Source: Pedobacter kyungheensis
Lineage (GTDB): Bacteria > Bacteroidota > Bacteroidia > Sphingobacteriales > Sphingobacteriaceae
Length of the DNA: 64,000 nucleotides
Direction: 5' to 3'
Assembly: GCF_000812965.1 (NCBI RefSeq)
Contig: NZ_JSYN01000014.1
Coordinates: 62,001-126,000 of the forward strand
Part shown: one piece after another, positions 53,801 to 63,091 of the stretch
Numbering within the stretch: the first letter of the stretch is position 1
How the letters are laid out: the number at the start of each line of letters is the position of its first letter
Notes under the pieces: generated by a model
Seen by the model: only the letters and a program-made list of their open reading frames with translations
Told to the model about the DNA's origin: nothing
The model's database searches: none
Translations under genes and position numbers: made by a program

Positions 53801-54113
53801 AGAAAACCAGAATTTGTATGCGCTTTACCCGAGGTTGGCTGTAAATGCCGCCGATTTGGAAAACAATGCGCAAACCAGTACCTGGTGGATGCGAAACGGT
53901 AGTTTGTTGCGTCTTAAGTCTGTAGAGTTGGGCTATACGCTTCCACAGCGTATATCGAGCAAAATGAAGTTAAATTCCTGCCGCATTTATTTCAATGGCT
54001 TAAACCTGTTAACCTGGAGCCCTTTCAAATTATGGGATGCCGAGCAGGGTGGAAACGGTTTTGCCTATCCAATACAAAAGGTATTCAATGTTGGTCTTAA
54101 CGTAACCTTATAA
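50865..54113 (+). CDS. SusC/RagA-family TonB-linked outer-membrane transporter
   Basis: 1082 aa. Long N-terminus before the signal core (LLLTGSIFVFFLVFLPLEGF), carboxypeptidase-regulatory-like domain at about 45-120 (GKVTDTLGVGLPGVTVAVVN, LRFSYVGYREHRAIV), TonB-box-like SEEVVITALGQ, plug (LSGQIAGVIGYQRSG, LILIDNVELTSSDLARLQVD, FSILKDASATALYGARGANG) and barrel ending FNVGLNVTL. The plug signature differs from the other three SusC proteins here (VDDIESF instead of NPDDIE/NPEDIE), in keeping with the classic SusD partner. Its stop overlaps the SusD start by 1 nt (TAATG). Confidence 0.95.
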   Translation: MKQLLLCGCFSVPGRLKNTLLLTGSIFVFFLVFLPLEGFSQNGKKTITGKVTDTLGVGLPGVTVAVVNKVNVGTQTDNNGKYVLDVAPGEQLRFSYVGYREHRAIVGAANVINVKLAEENLLSEEVVITALGQKQRKEALVGSVTTVKVGNLKIPSSNLTNALSGQIAGVIGYQRSGQPGQDNSQFFIRGVTTFGYKRDPLILIDNVELTSSDLARLQVDDIESFSILKDASATALYGARGANGVILVATKSGKEGKAKISFRLEQSASQSVQNLELADPITYMRLFNEAAIGRGMDPMFTPNQIINTQATVNKSPGYNEYVYPAVDWLDMLFKKRTSTQRANLGISGGGGVARYYIAGSYNLDNGVLKEDSRNNNDNNIKFRNYQLRSNINIDLSKTTEMVVRLSGNFSEYNGPLATDGGFSTDLYNIAVHTSPVSFPAFYPADAANQNAQHILFGNRGGSGQNSILDNNPYAAMLRGHKNSSESRMSAQFELNQKLDFFTEGLSFKTIFSTNRYSYFDSQRAYSPFYYNIGSYDKQSNTYVLSWLNSSVTSGAPNIAQEYLSYYPGGTNINTFLYAQASLNYDKAFGNHNVSGTLIGTAQQSVYSNASSLQNSLPYRNLGLAGRLTYSYKSRYFIESNFGYNGSERFSENHRFGFFPTIGAGWVLSNEKFWTGGLANVVNRLKLRASYGIVGNDAIGAQRFFYISDVNLNGGGNYAQFGFNGAANRNGVFINNYENKDVTWETSRQTNVALEATLFKDLSLIAEFYNNYRYNIYMPRTNLPTTLGLESGIGANVGEARSRGMDLSLDYKFRVNDFSFAVRSNLTFAKNKYLNYEEPQWAEAYRYTTGQAINRNFGYIAERLFVDDKEVQNSPTQIFSPNGKPPRAGDIKYRDLNNDGRIDEADKAYIGFPQSPEVVYGFGFSSSYKGFDLSAFFTGQDRMTFFIDPTKVSPFVPSNQQYILGNTQLLKDFADNHWSPENQNLYALYPRLAVNAADLENNAQTSTWWMRNGSLLRLKSVELGYTLPQRISSKMKLNSCRIYFNGLNLLTWSPFKLWDAEQGGNGFAYPIQKVFNVGLNVTL

Positions 54114-56044
54114 TGAAAACGATAAAAACTTATTTCAAATACAGCTGCATCCTTTTAATGCTTTGCACCTTTGCATCCTGTAAAAAATACCTCGATGTAA
54201 CTCCTGATGACATTGGTACCTTAGATTATGCCTTCAGGAACCGGAACGAGGCCGAAAACTACCTGTATTCTTGCTACGCTTATTTGCAGCGTATGAATGA
54301 TATGGCCACTAATCCTGGCTTTACCACTTCATCAGAGCTGATTTATTCGAATACACTCGATAACTTTCAGGGATTTAACCCTACAGGTTTTAATCTTTTG
54401 AGGGGAACACAAACGGCAGCCAGACCGGGTTTAAATACCTGGGATGGGCAGGAGGGCAGTTACAGCCTTTGGCGCTCGATCAGGATTTGTAACATCATGC
54501 TCGAAAATATTGATAAGCCGATTGATTTGGGCGCTGCAGAAAAGAAACGCTGGATTGCAGAAACCAAATTCTTAAAGGCTTATTACCATTACGTTTTATT
54601 TAAAATGTACGGGCCAATCCCCTTGGTTAAAACCAATCTGGCCATTAACAGCTCAACCGACGAAGTGCGTGTGAAAAGAGTACCTGTTGATGAAACAGTT
54701 GATTACATTGTATCGCTTTTAGATGAAGCAGCGGCAGATTTACCGGCGGTAATCAGCAACCAGGCTACCGAATTGGGTCGCATTACCAGCGTAATTGCGC
54801 TTTCGGTTAAAGCCGATGTTTTGGCCACAGCTGCAAGTCCCTTGTTTAATGGTAATCCCGATTATGCAGGTTTTAAAGACAAAGATGGTGTGAGCCTTTT
54901 CCCGGCAGCTTACGATGCACAGAAATGGAAAAAAGCTGCCGACGCTGCTAAAATTGCCATTACTGCAGCCGAAGCACAAGGCATTAAATTATATACTTTC
55001 AGTGCACCATCAACAGTGGGTAAACTATCCGATTCGCTTAAAATAGAACTGGATGTACAGAATGCAGTAGCCGAAAGGTGGGAACTTAATTCGGAAATTA
55101 TCTGGGCCTCCAATCCTGAGTTTAATTACCAGGGTTTTGCAACGCCAAGGCTAACTGCGAAATCGGCAGTAAATATTTTTTCTAATCCTTCTACTTTTTC
55201 TGCTCCGATTAGCACGCAGGAACTTTTTTATACCGTAAATGGTGTGCCCATTACAGAAGATAAAACCTGGGATTATGCAGGCCGCAACACCATTAAAGCT
55301 GGCGATAATGCCAGCCGTTACTACATTCAGCAGGGTTACGAAACCATTAAAGGACATTTTGCCCGCGAAAGTCGTTTTTATGCCGATATGGCTTTTGATG
55401 GCGGAATCTGGTTTGGTAACGGCCGTAACTTTCAGGATAGCCCAAGTGCACCGTTATACTATGTTTCTGCCAGGGGTAGTGGTTTTGCAGCTCCAAGTGA
55501 TAACATCAGGCTGAACATAACCGGTTACTGGCCAAAAAAACTGGTAAGCTATGCTTCTGTTTACGATGATGGTTTTCAATCTTCGCCATTCCGCATGCCT
55601 TTAATCCGCTTAGCTGGTTTATACCTTTTATATGCCGAAGCTTTAAACGAAGTGAACGGACCAACTGCCGAAGTGTTTACGTATATCGATAAGGTACGTC
55701 AAAGAGCAGGTTTACAAGGGGTACAATCCTCATGGACTAACTTTTCGAAAAGCCCAAATAAATATAGTACCAAAGATGGGTTGAGACAGATTATTCACCA
55801 GGAACGGAGAATTGAGTTGTGCTTTGAAGGCCAGAGCGGGTGGGATTTAAGAAGATGGAAAGAACTGCAGGCAGTGTTAAGCAATCCAATTCAAGGCTGG
55901 AGTATCAACAATGCTGATGCAATAAACTATTACCGGCCAACAACACAGTTTATTCCGGTTTTTGGTTTGAAAGATTACTTGTGGCCAATCAGAAGCTCAG
56001 ATCTGGTGGTGAATCCAAACCTTGTTCAAAATCCTTTTTGGTAG
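54113..56044 (+). CDS. SusD/RagB-family lipoprotein (classic type)
   Basis: 643 aa. Lipobox Cys in CTFASC then KKYLDVTPDD. Classic SusD landmarks: AENYLYSCYAYLQ near the N-terminus, AETKFLKAYYHYVLFKMYGP, LYLLYAEALNEVNG, IDKVRQRAGLQGV, RIELCFEGQSGWDLRRWKE and the C-terminal LWPIRSSDL then VQNPFW. It binds glycan at the surface with the SusC encoded 1 nt upstream. Larger than the SusD-like_2 proteins elsewhere in the window. Confidence 0.95.
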   Translation: MKTIKTYFKYSCILLMLCTFASCKKYLDVTPDDIGTLDYAFRNRNEAENYLYSCYAYLQRMNDMATNPGFTTSSELIYSNTLDNFQGFNPTGFNLLRGTQTAARPGLNTWDGQEGSYSLWRSIRICNIMLENIDKPIDLGAAEKKRWIAETKFLKAYYHYVLFKMYGPIPLVKTNLAINSSTDEVRVKRVPVDETVDYIVSLLDEAAADLPAVISNQATELGRITSVIALSVKADVLATAASPLFNGNPDYAGFKDKDGVSLFPAAYDAQKWKKAADAAKIAITAAEAQGIKLYTFSAPSTVGKLSDSLKIELDVQNAVAERWELNSEIIWASNPEFNYQGFATPRLTAKSAVNIFSNPSTFSAPISTQELFYTVNGVPITEDKTWDYAGRNTIKAGDNASRYYIQQGYETIKGHFARESRFYADMAFDGGIWFGNGRNFQDSPSAPLYYVSARGSGFAAPSDNIRLNITGYWPKKLVSYASVYDDGFQSSPFRMPLIRLAGLYLLYAEALNEVNGPTAEVFTYIDKVRQRAGLQGVQSSWTNFSKSPNKYSTKDGLRQIIHQERRIELCFEGQSGWDLRRWKELQAVLSNPIQGWSINNADAINYYRPTTQFIPVFGLKDYLWPIRSSDLVVNPNLVQNPFW

Positions 56045-56059
56045 TTTAAATTAAACAAC

Positions 56060-57292
56060 ATGAAAAATATTAAACATATTTATCTGGTACTTATTGTAGC
56101 TGTTCTGGCAAGCCTCTCGGCCTGTAAAAAAATGGAAAGCTACAACGATCCTGCTTCTTCAGATATGACCAAGCCAGGAGTGGTAACCAACATTAAAGTA
56201 GATAATTTTAATGGCGGGGCTTATATTACCTATTCTTTGCCCAATTCTAAAAATCTTTTATACGTTTTGGCGCAATATAAAATAAACGGAGTTACTACCC
56301 GCGAAACCAAATCGAGTTATTATTCCGATTCGATTATGGTTGATGGTTTCGCCAAAAAACAAGGTTACGATGTTACACTCTATGCAGTCAGCAGGGCAGA
56401 GGTAAAATCAGACCCGGTTGTGGTAAAGGTTAATCCCGATACACCACCGTACCTACTGGCTAAACCAAGTATTAATGCTGAACCAGATTTTGGCGGATTT
56501 AAAGTTACCGGTATCAATCCTGCAAAAAGCAATCTGGGCGTTATTTTGCTTTCGGTAAACGATAATAACAGTTCAGATGTGATCGATCAGCACTATGGTA
56601 AATCAGATGTAATCAGTTATTCGGTAAGGGGATATGCATCAGTGGCCAAAAAAATTGGTTATTATGTTACCGATAACTTTGGAAACATCTCTGATACCAC
56701 TTATAAAACCATTACCCCGTTTTTCGAAACCTTGCTGGATAGGGGGGAATTCTTTCAATACCGATTACCATCGGATGGTGTGATTGCCTACGGCTGGGAT
56801 TTACCTTACCTCTGGGATGGAAAAACCGATGGCAACTCTAATGGCTGGCATACCGCGCCAGGGGGGGCAATGCCTGCCATTGCTACTTTTGGTTTAGGCG
56901 TAAGTGCAAAATTAAGCCGTTTCATTTTATGGGAAAGACCCGATGGTAGCGATAGATTTGCTTTTAGTCACGGAAATCCAAAGGTGTTCTCGGTATGGGG
57001 CTCTGATGTAGCTGCTCCGCGGGATGCCCAATTGCCTTTATCTGCACCTGAGGGCACCGTAATAGGCGACTGGATAAATATGGGCAATTACAATTATCCC
57101 AATCCGCCATCTGGCGCTACTCCGGTAGCCCATACCACTGCTGATAACGATTTTGTAAAAGCTGGTGTAAGTTTCAATTTTCCGCTAACCAACCCTAAAG
57201 TACGCTATATCCGCTTATCGGTAAGCACAACCTGGTCTAGCGGTACATTCGCACACGCCATGGAAATGGCCTTTTACGGCGATCCGAGATAG
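56060..57292 (+). CDS. Surface glycan-binding-type lipoprotein (DUF4959/DUF5126/DUF5000-like)
   Basis: 410 aa. Lipobox Cys in ASLSAC, then KKMESYNDP. Two fibronectin-like parts (PGVVTNIKVDNFNGGAYITY; VVKVNPDTPPYLLAKPSIN) lead to a C-terminal jelly roll of the discoidin type (YLWDGKTDGNSNGWHTAPGG, FGLGVSAKLSRFILWERP, VRYIRLSVSTTWSSGTFAHA). This domain order is that of the DUF4959-DUF5126-DUF5000 lipoproteins found straight after SusD in many loci, presumed to bind glycan. 15 nt after the SusD stop. Confidence 0.82.
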   Translation: MKNIKHIYLVLIVAVLASLSACKKMESYNDPASSDMTKPGVVTNIKVDNFNGGAYITYSLPNSKNLLYVLAQYKINGVTTRETKSSYYSDSIMVDGFAKKQGYDVTLYAVSRAEVKSDPVVVKVNPDTPPYLLAKPSINAEPDFGGFKVTGINPAKSNLGVILLSVNDNNSSDVIDQHYGKSDVISYSVRGYASVAKKIGYYVTDNFGNISDTTYKTITPFFETLLDRGEFFQYRLPSDGVIAYGWDLPYLWDGKTDGNSNGWHTAPGGAMPAIATFGLGVSAKLSRFILWERPDGSDRFAFSHGNPKVFSVWGSDVAAPRDAQLPLSAPEGTVIGDWINMGNYNYPNPPSGATPVAHTTADNDFVKAGVSFNFPLTNPKVRYIRLSVSTTWSSGTFAHAMEMAFYGDPR

Positions 57293-57326
57293 TTATTGAT
57301 TAACAACAGATGATAAATTTTCAGAT

Positions 57327-58547
57327 ATGAAAAGTATATATAAAATAAGCGCTTTGTTACTGCTGCTGGTAACCGTAATCATCAGCTGTACCAAAGATGA
57401 TCTTGCTTTCAAAGAATTTTTAAAGGATGGTGAAATGGTTTATCCCGGTCGTGTGGCCAACATCATTACCAAACCGGGCAACCTGAGAACAGCACTCTGG
57501 TGGAACCCCAGTCCCGATCCAAGTGTAAGCAAATATGTGGTGTACTGGAACAACAATGGCGATTCGGTGGTGGTGAATTCAACTACACATAACCCGCTCG
57601 ATACCGTTAAAGTAACCATTCCGAACCTGAAAGAATATACCTACACCTTTACGGTTTACTCTTATGATGCTCAAGGACACAAATCTATCCCAATTGAGGC
57701 CAGAAATGTACGGGTGTTTGGTCCGCTTTACCAATCGGGATTGTTAAACCGACCTTACAATGCTACCAATCCTTATATTGTAAATAGCAATGGTTCCGTT
57801 CAGCTTAATTTTAATACACCCGATACCATTAACGTAAATACCATTGTACGCTATACCAATACCACCGGAGCTACCGTTGATAAAACGTTACTGCCAAAAG
57901 ATACCGCCATTACACTCACTGATTATAAAGCTGGAACAGATATCCTTTACAAATCAGCTTATATTCCGGGTAAGGGCTCGCTCGATGTATTTACAGTTGC
58001 CGATTTCTCAACTTTCCCGAAAATTTTTACTTATGTGCTATGCGATAGGTCGTTGTTTAACGAAGTACATTTACCTGGCGATGCCCCAACTTACGAATCA
58101 GGAACCAGCATCAGTAAATTGTGGGATGGTAGTGTAGGACCGCAAGGTTACCCCAATATTTTCCATAGCGCGGGTAACAGTGGAATGCCCCATGTAATTA
58201 CATTCGATTTGGGTAAGGTTTACACCAACTTATCGCGCATAGAAGAAACCGGTCGCGATTGCTGCAACAATCCAGATCGTTTTGAAGTATGGGGAACAGC
58301 CGATTTAACCAATGCAACGACCACCTTATCAGCCAGTAACAGTGGTTGGCCAGCTGAGGCTACGAGCAAAGGTTGGATATTGTTAAAAGATATTACCAGA
58401 ACAGATGATGGCAAAAATGCCTTTACATCCGAACTGGATAACGGCGGCAAACCGATTCGTTATATTCGCATCCGGATTAAGCATGTAACTACCGGCGATG
58501 GTAATTATAGTAATATGAGCGAAATCAGGTTCTGGAACAAGCAGTAA
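57327..58547 (+). CDS. Surface lipoprotein with DUF4998-like and discoidin-like domains
   Basis: 406 aa. Lipobox Cys in VIISC, then TKDDLAFKEF. Residues about 35-220 match the DUF4998 type (YPGRVANIITKPGNLRTALW, then SVSKYVVYWNNNGDSVVV). The C-terminal domain (ISKLWDGSVGPQGYPNIFHS, HVITFDLGKVYTNLSRIEET, RYIRIRIKHVTTGDGNYSNM) is an F5/8 type C-like carbohydrate-binding fold. The same build, with a different N-terminal half, as the lipoprotein just upstream. Probably a second glycan binder of the locus. Confidence 0.82.
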   Translation: MKSIYKISALLLLLVTVIISCTKDDLAFKEFLKDGEMVYPGRVANIITKPGNLRTALWWNPSPDPSVSKYVVYWNNNGDSVVVNSTTHNPLDTVKVTIPNLKEYTYTFTVYSYDAQGHKSIPIEARNVRVFGPLYQSGLLNRPYNATNPYIVNSNGSVQLNFNTPDTINVNTIVRYTNTTGATVDKTLLPKDTAITLTDYKAGTDILYKSAYIPGKGSLDVFTVADFSTFPKIFTYVLCDRSLFNEVHLPGDAPTYESGTSISKLWDGSVGPQGYPNIFHSAGNSGMPHVITFDLGKVYTNLSRIEETGRDCCNNPDRFEVWGTADLTNATTTLSASNSGWPAEATSKGWILLKDITRTDDGKNAFTSELDNGGKPIRYIRIRIKHVTTGDGNYSNMSEIRFWNKQ

Positions 58548-58561
58548 ACTTTTTAAAGAAC

Positions 58562-58646
58562 CGTCATCTCGACCGGAACGCAGTGGAGTGGAGAGAACTG
58601 CCTCAAGATAGATTTCTCGACTTCGTTGCCTCCGCTCGAAATGACG
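58562..58646. repeat. GTCATTTCGA-family inverted-repeat element (second copy)
   Basis: CGTCATCTCGA (58562-58572) and TCGAAATGACG (58636-58646) bound an element with GATAGATTTCTCGA inside, shared with the copy at 9661-9757. It lies inside the locus, between the lipoprotein and GH95 genes, and its end supplies false ATG codons upstream of the true GH95 start. Confidence 0.75.
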
Positions 58647-58679
58647 ATTATGGAGTACAACACACACACAAATGAAATT

Positions 58680-61013
58680 ATGTTTTTAAAACAACTTACT
58701 GTTATTGCGTGCTTATCGCTTTTCATCAGTAAAAATGCCACAGCCCAGCAAAAGCCCCTAAACCTTTGGTACGATAAACCCGCCAAAGTTTGGGAAGAAA
58801 CATTGCCTCTGGGTAATGGCAAACTGGGCATGACGCCTGATGGGGGAATAACCAGGGAGCAGATTGTACTAAACGACATTACTTTATGGAGTGGTGGCAA
58901 GCAGGATGCGAACAATTACGAAGCTTATAAAAGCCTGCCCAAAATCAGGCAACTGATAATGGAAGGTAAAAATGATGAAGCGCAGGATTTGGTAAACCGC
59001 GATTTTGTTTGCAAGGGGCCAGGTTCTGGCGGTGCTACCTGGGGGAAATACCAAACCCTCGGTAATTTGCAGCTGGATTATGAATATCCTGGAATTAAAG
59101 CCGCAAAACCAGAGGTTTACAAAAGAACTTTATCGTTGGATAGGGCAGTAGCCACAACCGAATTTACACTCGAAGGCGTAAAATATAAAAGAGAATATTT
59201 TTGCAGTTTTAATAACGATGTGAATGTAATCCGGCTTACAGCGAGTCAGCCCGGAAAGCTGAATTGCAGGATTTCTATCAGCAGACCAGAAAAAGCAACA
59301 CTGGCTACTGAAGGTAAAGATCTGCTCATGTTTGGTCAGGTGGATAACGGTACCGATGGCAAAGGTATGAAATACCAGAGCCGGGTAAGCACTGCTGTTA
59401 AAGGTGGCGCTTTAATTACCGAAGGCAATATCATTCAGGTAAAAAATGCCACCGAAATATTGGTTTATGTCGCTGCAGAAACCAATTTTAAACATGCTGA
59501 TTTTGAAGCACGCATTAAAAATACCTTACAACAAGCCAAAAAAACAACTTATGCGGTCGAGCTGGCCAAGCACAGTGCTCATTTCGGAAAACTTTTTAAC
59601 CGCTTAAAAATCAATTTAGGCGAAGGTGAAGCAGCTAAATTACCTACTGACGTAAGGCTCGAACATTTCTACAAAGATTACCAAAACGATGTTTCGCTTG
59701 CCGCCCTATTTTTTCAGTTTAGCCGTTATTTAAGCATCAGCAGCACCAGGGTAGGGCTTTTACCTCCCAATTTGCAGGGTTTATGGGCCAATCAGATCAA
59801 TACGCCCTGGAATGGCGATTACCACCTGGATGTGAATGTGCAAATGAATCATTTCGGCATTGAACAGGCCAACCTTTCTGAGCTCAACCTGCCGCTGGCA
59901 GAATTGGTACGCAGTTTAACGGTTCCGGGAGCAAAAACAGCGAAGGCTTATTACAATGCTAATGGCTGGATTGCCCATGTAATTACCAATGTTTGGGGAT
60001 TTACCGAACCGGGTGAGAGTGCCTCCTGGGGTGCCGCAAATGCAGGCTCGGGATGGTTATGCAGTAACCTTTGGGATCACTTCGCCTTCAGTCAGGATTT
60101 AAATTACCTCAAAAGCATTTATCCCGTACTAAAAGGTTCTGCCGAATTTTATAAAAGCGTATTGGTTAAAGATCCCAAAACAGGCTGGCTGGTTACTTCG
60201 CCATCAGTTTCGCCCGAAAATACTTTTTATTTACCCAATGGAAAAACAGCCAGTATTTCGATGGGACCTACTATCGATAACCAGATTGTACGCGAGCTTT
60301 TTAACCATGTAATTACAGCTGCCAGGTTACTTAAAACTGATGCTGCATTCAGTGCTTCGCTACAGGAAAAATTAAAATCAATTCCTCCGGTTGGCATAAT
60401 TAGTAAAGATGGCCGCATACAGGAATGGCTCGAAGATTATAAGGAAACCGATCCGCAACACCGCCACATTTCGCATTTGTATGGGGTTTATCCCGCCGGA
60501 TTAATTACACCGGTTACTACGCCGGCTCTGGCCGAAGCCGCAAAGAAAACTTTGGAGGTAAGGGGAGATGATGGGCCAAGCTGGTCTATTGCTTATAAAC
60601 AGTTGTTCTGGGCACGCTTACTGGATGGAAACAGAGCTTTTAAACTTTTAAGGGAAATTTTAAAACCTACCCTGCGTACCGATATTAATTATGGTGCCGG
60701 CGGTGGGGTTTACCCCAATATGTTATCGGCCGGGCCACCTTTCCAGATTGATGGTAACTTTGGTGCTGCGGCAGGAATTGCTGAAATGCTTATTCAAAGT
60801 CACGATGGTTTTATCGAATTACTACCCGCTATACCCGATGCCTGGAAAGCCTTTGGCGAGATTAAAGGCCTGAAAGCCCGAGGCAACTTCACGGTTGATA
60901 TGAGCTGGAAGGCTGGTAAAATTACGCATTACCGCATTGCTTCGCCAAAACCAAAGCAGGTAAAACTTAAAATAAACGGTATCTTGAGCACCATAACCTC
61001 AACCAAACTATAA
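58680..61013 (+). CDS. GH95 alpha-L-fucosidase or alpha-L-galactosidase
   Basis: 777 aa from the ATG at 58680; upstream in-frame ATGs lie in a repeat element and would spoil the signal peptide (LKQLTVIACLSLFISKNATA). The N-terminal beta domain starts LWYDKPAKVWEETLPLGNGK, the (alpha/alpha)6 barrel follows. Catalytic features: DYHLDVNVQMNHFG with Asn386, general acid Glu582 in IQEWLED, HRHISHLYGVYPAG, and Asp691 in QIDGNFGAAAG. The position matching the first of the two Asn residues of bifidobacterial AfcA appears to be Asp384. GH95 enzymes release L-fucose or L-galactose. First enzyme gene of the locus; 13 nt before the next glycosidase. Confidence 0.9.
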   Translation: MFLKQLTVIACLSLFISKNATAQQKPLNLWYDKPAKVWEETLPLGNGKLGMTPDGGITREQIVLNDITLWSGGKQDANNYEAYKSLPKIRQLIMEGKNDEAQDLVNRDFVCKGPGSGGATWGKYQTLGNLQLDYEYPGIKAAKPEVYKRTLSLDRAVATTEFTLEGVKYKREYFCSFNNDVNVIRLTASQPGKLNCRISISRPEKATLATEGKDLLMFGQVDNGTDGKGMKYQSRVSTAVKGGALITEGNIIQVKNATEILVYVAAETNFKHADFEARIKNTLQQAKKTTYAVELAKHSAHFGKLFNRLKINLGEGEAAKLPTDVRLEHFYKDYQNDVSLAALFFQFSRYLSISSTRVGLLPPNLQGLWANQINTPWNGDYHLDVNVQMNHFGIEQANLSELNLPLAELVRSLTVPGAKTAKAYYNANGWIAHVITNVWGFTEPGESASWGAANAGSGWLCSNLWDHFAFSQDLNYLKSIYPVLKGSAEFYKSVLVKDPKTGWLVTSPSVSPENTFYLPNGKTASISMGPTIDNQIVRELFNHVITAARLLKTDAAFSASLQEKLKSIPPVGIISKDGRIQEWLEDYKETDPQHRHISHLYGVYPAGLITPVTTPALAEAAKKTLEVRGDDGPSWSIAYKQLFWARLLDGNRAFKLLREILKPTLRTDINYGAGGGVYPNMLSAGPPFQIDGNFGAAAGIAEMLIQSHDGFIELLPAIPDAWKAFGEIKGLKARGNFTVDMSWKAGKITHYRIASPKPKQVKLKINGILSTITSTKL

Positions 61014-61026
61014 CTTAAACAGGATT

Positions 61027-63060
61027 ATGCGTACTTTATTCAGGCTCAGTACTTCTTTATCATTATTGCTGTTGTTTGTTATGGGGCAAGCGTCGGCTGC
61101 TGTTATTCCTTATGGTAAGAACGGAAAAATAAACTATAATCTCCAAAAAGGAACATTCGATGTTTTAAACGGATCGGTTTTGCTGCTTGAACAAGGCTTT
61201 TCGGAAGTGGGCTATCAAAAAACAACACTTAGCTCCAAAGATTATCAACAAATTGCCTACACACAAAGTAAAGTTAAAGATGCTTTTGGATCGGGGATTA
61301 AGCACACCTTCTTATTAAAACAAAATGGCTTGCCCAACATGAGGCAAATCATTTATACCTACACCAACCGCGATTACTTTTTTATTTCGGTAAGCCTGGT
61401 GGGTAGCAATCTGGAGTCCAATAAAATGGTGCCATTAAAGGGAAATTTGGTAGATAGCCAGCTAAAAAATGATGCGAGTAGTCTATTTGTGCCTTTTGAT
61501 AATGATACCTTTATTTCTTACAATGCTGTGCCTTTAAAAGCCGGTGTGAGCAACCCAAGTGCCGAGGTTACTGCTTTATACCAGAATGCATCGCGTAAGG
61601 GCTATGTAATCGGATCTATTGAACACAGCGACTGGAAAACCGGAATCCTGACTGTGATGAATATCCAGCAGCAAGCAACTGTTGAGGCCATTTGCGGTTA
61701 TACCAAAGAAAGCATTACCCGCGATAAAATTGCGCACGGTTATCTGAAAGGAGATGTAGTCAACTCTGCCCGTATATTTTTTGGAAACTTTGCTGATTGG
61801 CGCTCAGGAATGGAAAGCTATGCCAAAGCCAACCGTTTGGCCGAGCCACCAATTATTTTTAAATGGAAAAACCCAACCCCTGTAGGCTGGAACAGCTGGG
61901 GAGCCCTGCAGGAGAAAATTACACTCGAAAAGGCCAATCAGGTCGTCGATTTTTTTGCCGATAGCCTCAAGGCTTTCAGGAGTGAGGGTATTGCTTATAT
62001 CGATCTCGATTCCTATTGGGATAATTTGCTCAAGGGAGGTTTAACCGGCGATTATGCCAAACTCAAAGCCTTTGCCGATCACGCCAAATCAAAAGGCTTA
62101 AAACCTGGAATATATTGGGCGCCTTTTGTAGATTGGGGTTTTGCAGGTGGCGGCAAGCGTAAAGCTGAGGGAAGCAATTATACTTTTGGCGAAATGTGGA
62201 CGAAAGTTGGTACTGGTTACCATGATATTGATGGCGCCAGGGCTTTAGATCCGACACATCCGGGCACCCGGCAAAGAATAGCAGCAGTAATTAATCAGTT
62301 TAAAGCCTGCGGTTTCGAAATGATTAAGATCGATTTTTTAGGTCATGCTGCAATTGAATCTGATCATTTTTACGACCCTCAAATTAAAACGGGTATGCAG
62401 GCTTACCGGTCAGGGATGGAATTTCTGCTCAAACAACTCGATAACAAAATGTTGGTTTATGCAGCCATTTCGCCAAGTTTGGCCTCTGGCCGTTACGTAC
62501 ACATGCGCCGCATTGCCTGCGATGCCTTTAAATCGATACACGATACCGAATATACTTTAAATGGTGTGAGCAATGGTTGGTGGCAAACACATTTGTACGA
62601 TTTTATCGATGCAGATCATGTGGTGTTTGGCGATCAATCTGACGCCGAAAACAGGGCTCGCTTTTTATCTGCTATTGTTACCGGCACCTGCATTACAGGC
62701 GACGATTTTTCAAGCCAGGGTAAATGGATAAACACCGCAAAAAAGTTATTGAGCAATGCCGAAATCCTTAAAATTTTAAAGGATGGAAAAGCTTTTGTTC
62801 CGGTAGAAGGTAACAGAGGCAAATCGGCTTCGCCACTCTTTGTAAAGCAGGTAGGTGAGGTAACCTATCTTGCTGCTTTTAATTACAGTGATGCCGAACA
62901 AAACCTTAAACTTGATTTTTCACGACTCGGACTAAAAAACAGTGAAAAATATGAGGCCTTAAATCTCATCAATCAAACTGAATCTCCCTTTCTGCATAAC
63001 CAGATCATTAATCTGCCCGCAAAAGATGCAGTGATTTTCAAAATAACTTCAAAAAAATAA
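61027..63060 (+). CDS. Clan GH-D glycosidase, alpha-galactosidase-like (GH27/GH36-related)
   Basis: 677 aa, Sec signal ending GQASA. An N-terminal beta-supersandwich (about 25-270) is followed by a (beta/alpha)8 barrel: TPVGWNSWGALQ, IAYIDLDSYWDN, KPGIYWAPFVDWGF, nucleophile Asp436 in EMIKIDFLGH, and acid/base Asp499 in RRIACDAFKSIH. A C-terminal beta domain ends the protein. Both catalytic Asp residues fit retaining GH-D enzymes. Alpha-D-galactose is the likely sugar removed; other GH-D activities remain possible. 13 nt after the GH95 stop. Confidence 0.82.
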   Translation: MRTLFRLSTSLSLLLLFVMGQASAAVIPYGKNGKINYNLQKGTFDVLNGSVLLLEQGFSEVGYQKTTLSSKDYQQIAYTQSKVKDAFGSGIKHTFLLKQNGLPNMRQIIYTYTNRDYFFISVSLVGSNLESNKMVPLKGNLVDSQLKNDASSLFVPFDNDTFISYNAVPLKAGVSNPSAEVTALYQNASRKGYVIGSIEHSDWKTGILTVMNIQQQATVEAICGYTKESITRDKIAHGYLKGDVVNSARIFFGNFADWRSGMESYAKANRLAEPPIIFKWKNPTPVGWNSWGALQEKITLEKANQVVDFFADSLKAFRSEGIAYIDLDSYWDNLLKGGLTGDYAKLKAFADHAKSKGLKPGIYWAPFVDWGFAGGGKRKAEGSNYTFGEMWTKVGTGYHDIDGARALDPTHPGTRQRIAAVINQFKACGFEMIKIDFLGHAAIESDHFYDPQIKTGMQAYRSGMEFLLKQLDNKMLVYAAISPSLASGRYVHMRRIACDAFKSIHDTEYTLNGVSNGWWQTHLYDFIDADHVVFGDQSDAENRARFLSAIVTGTCITGDDFSSQGKWINTAKKLLSNAEILKILKDGKAFVPVEGNRGKSASPLFVKQVGEVTYLAAFNYSDAEQNLKLDFSRLGLKNSEKYEALNLINQTESPFLHNQIINLPAKDAVIFKITSKK

Positions 63061-63091
63061 AAATCTATCTATAAAACATTATTTAAACCAA

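Noticed and set aside
58626..58679. ATG at 58626 as start of the GH95 gene
   Set aside because: Lies within an inverted-repeat element and would bury the signal peptide.
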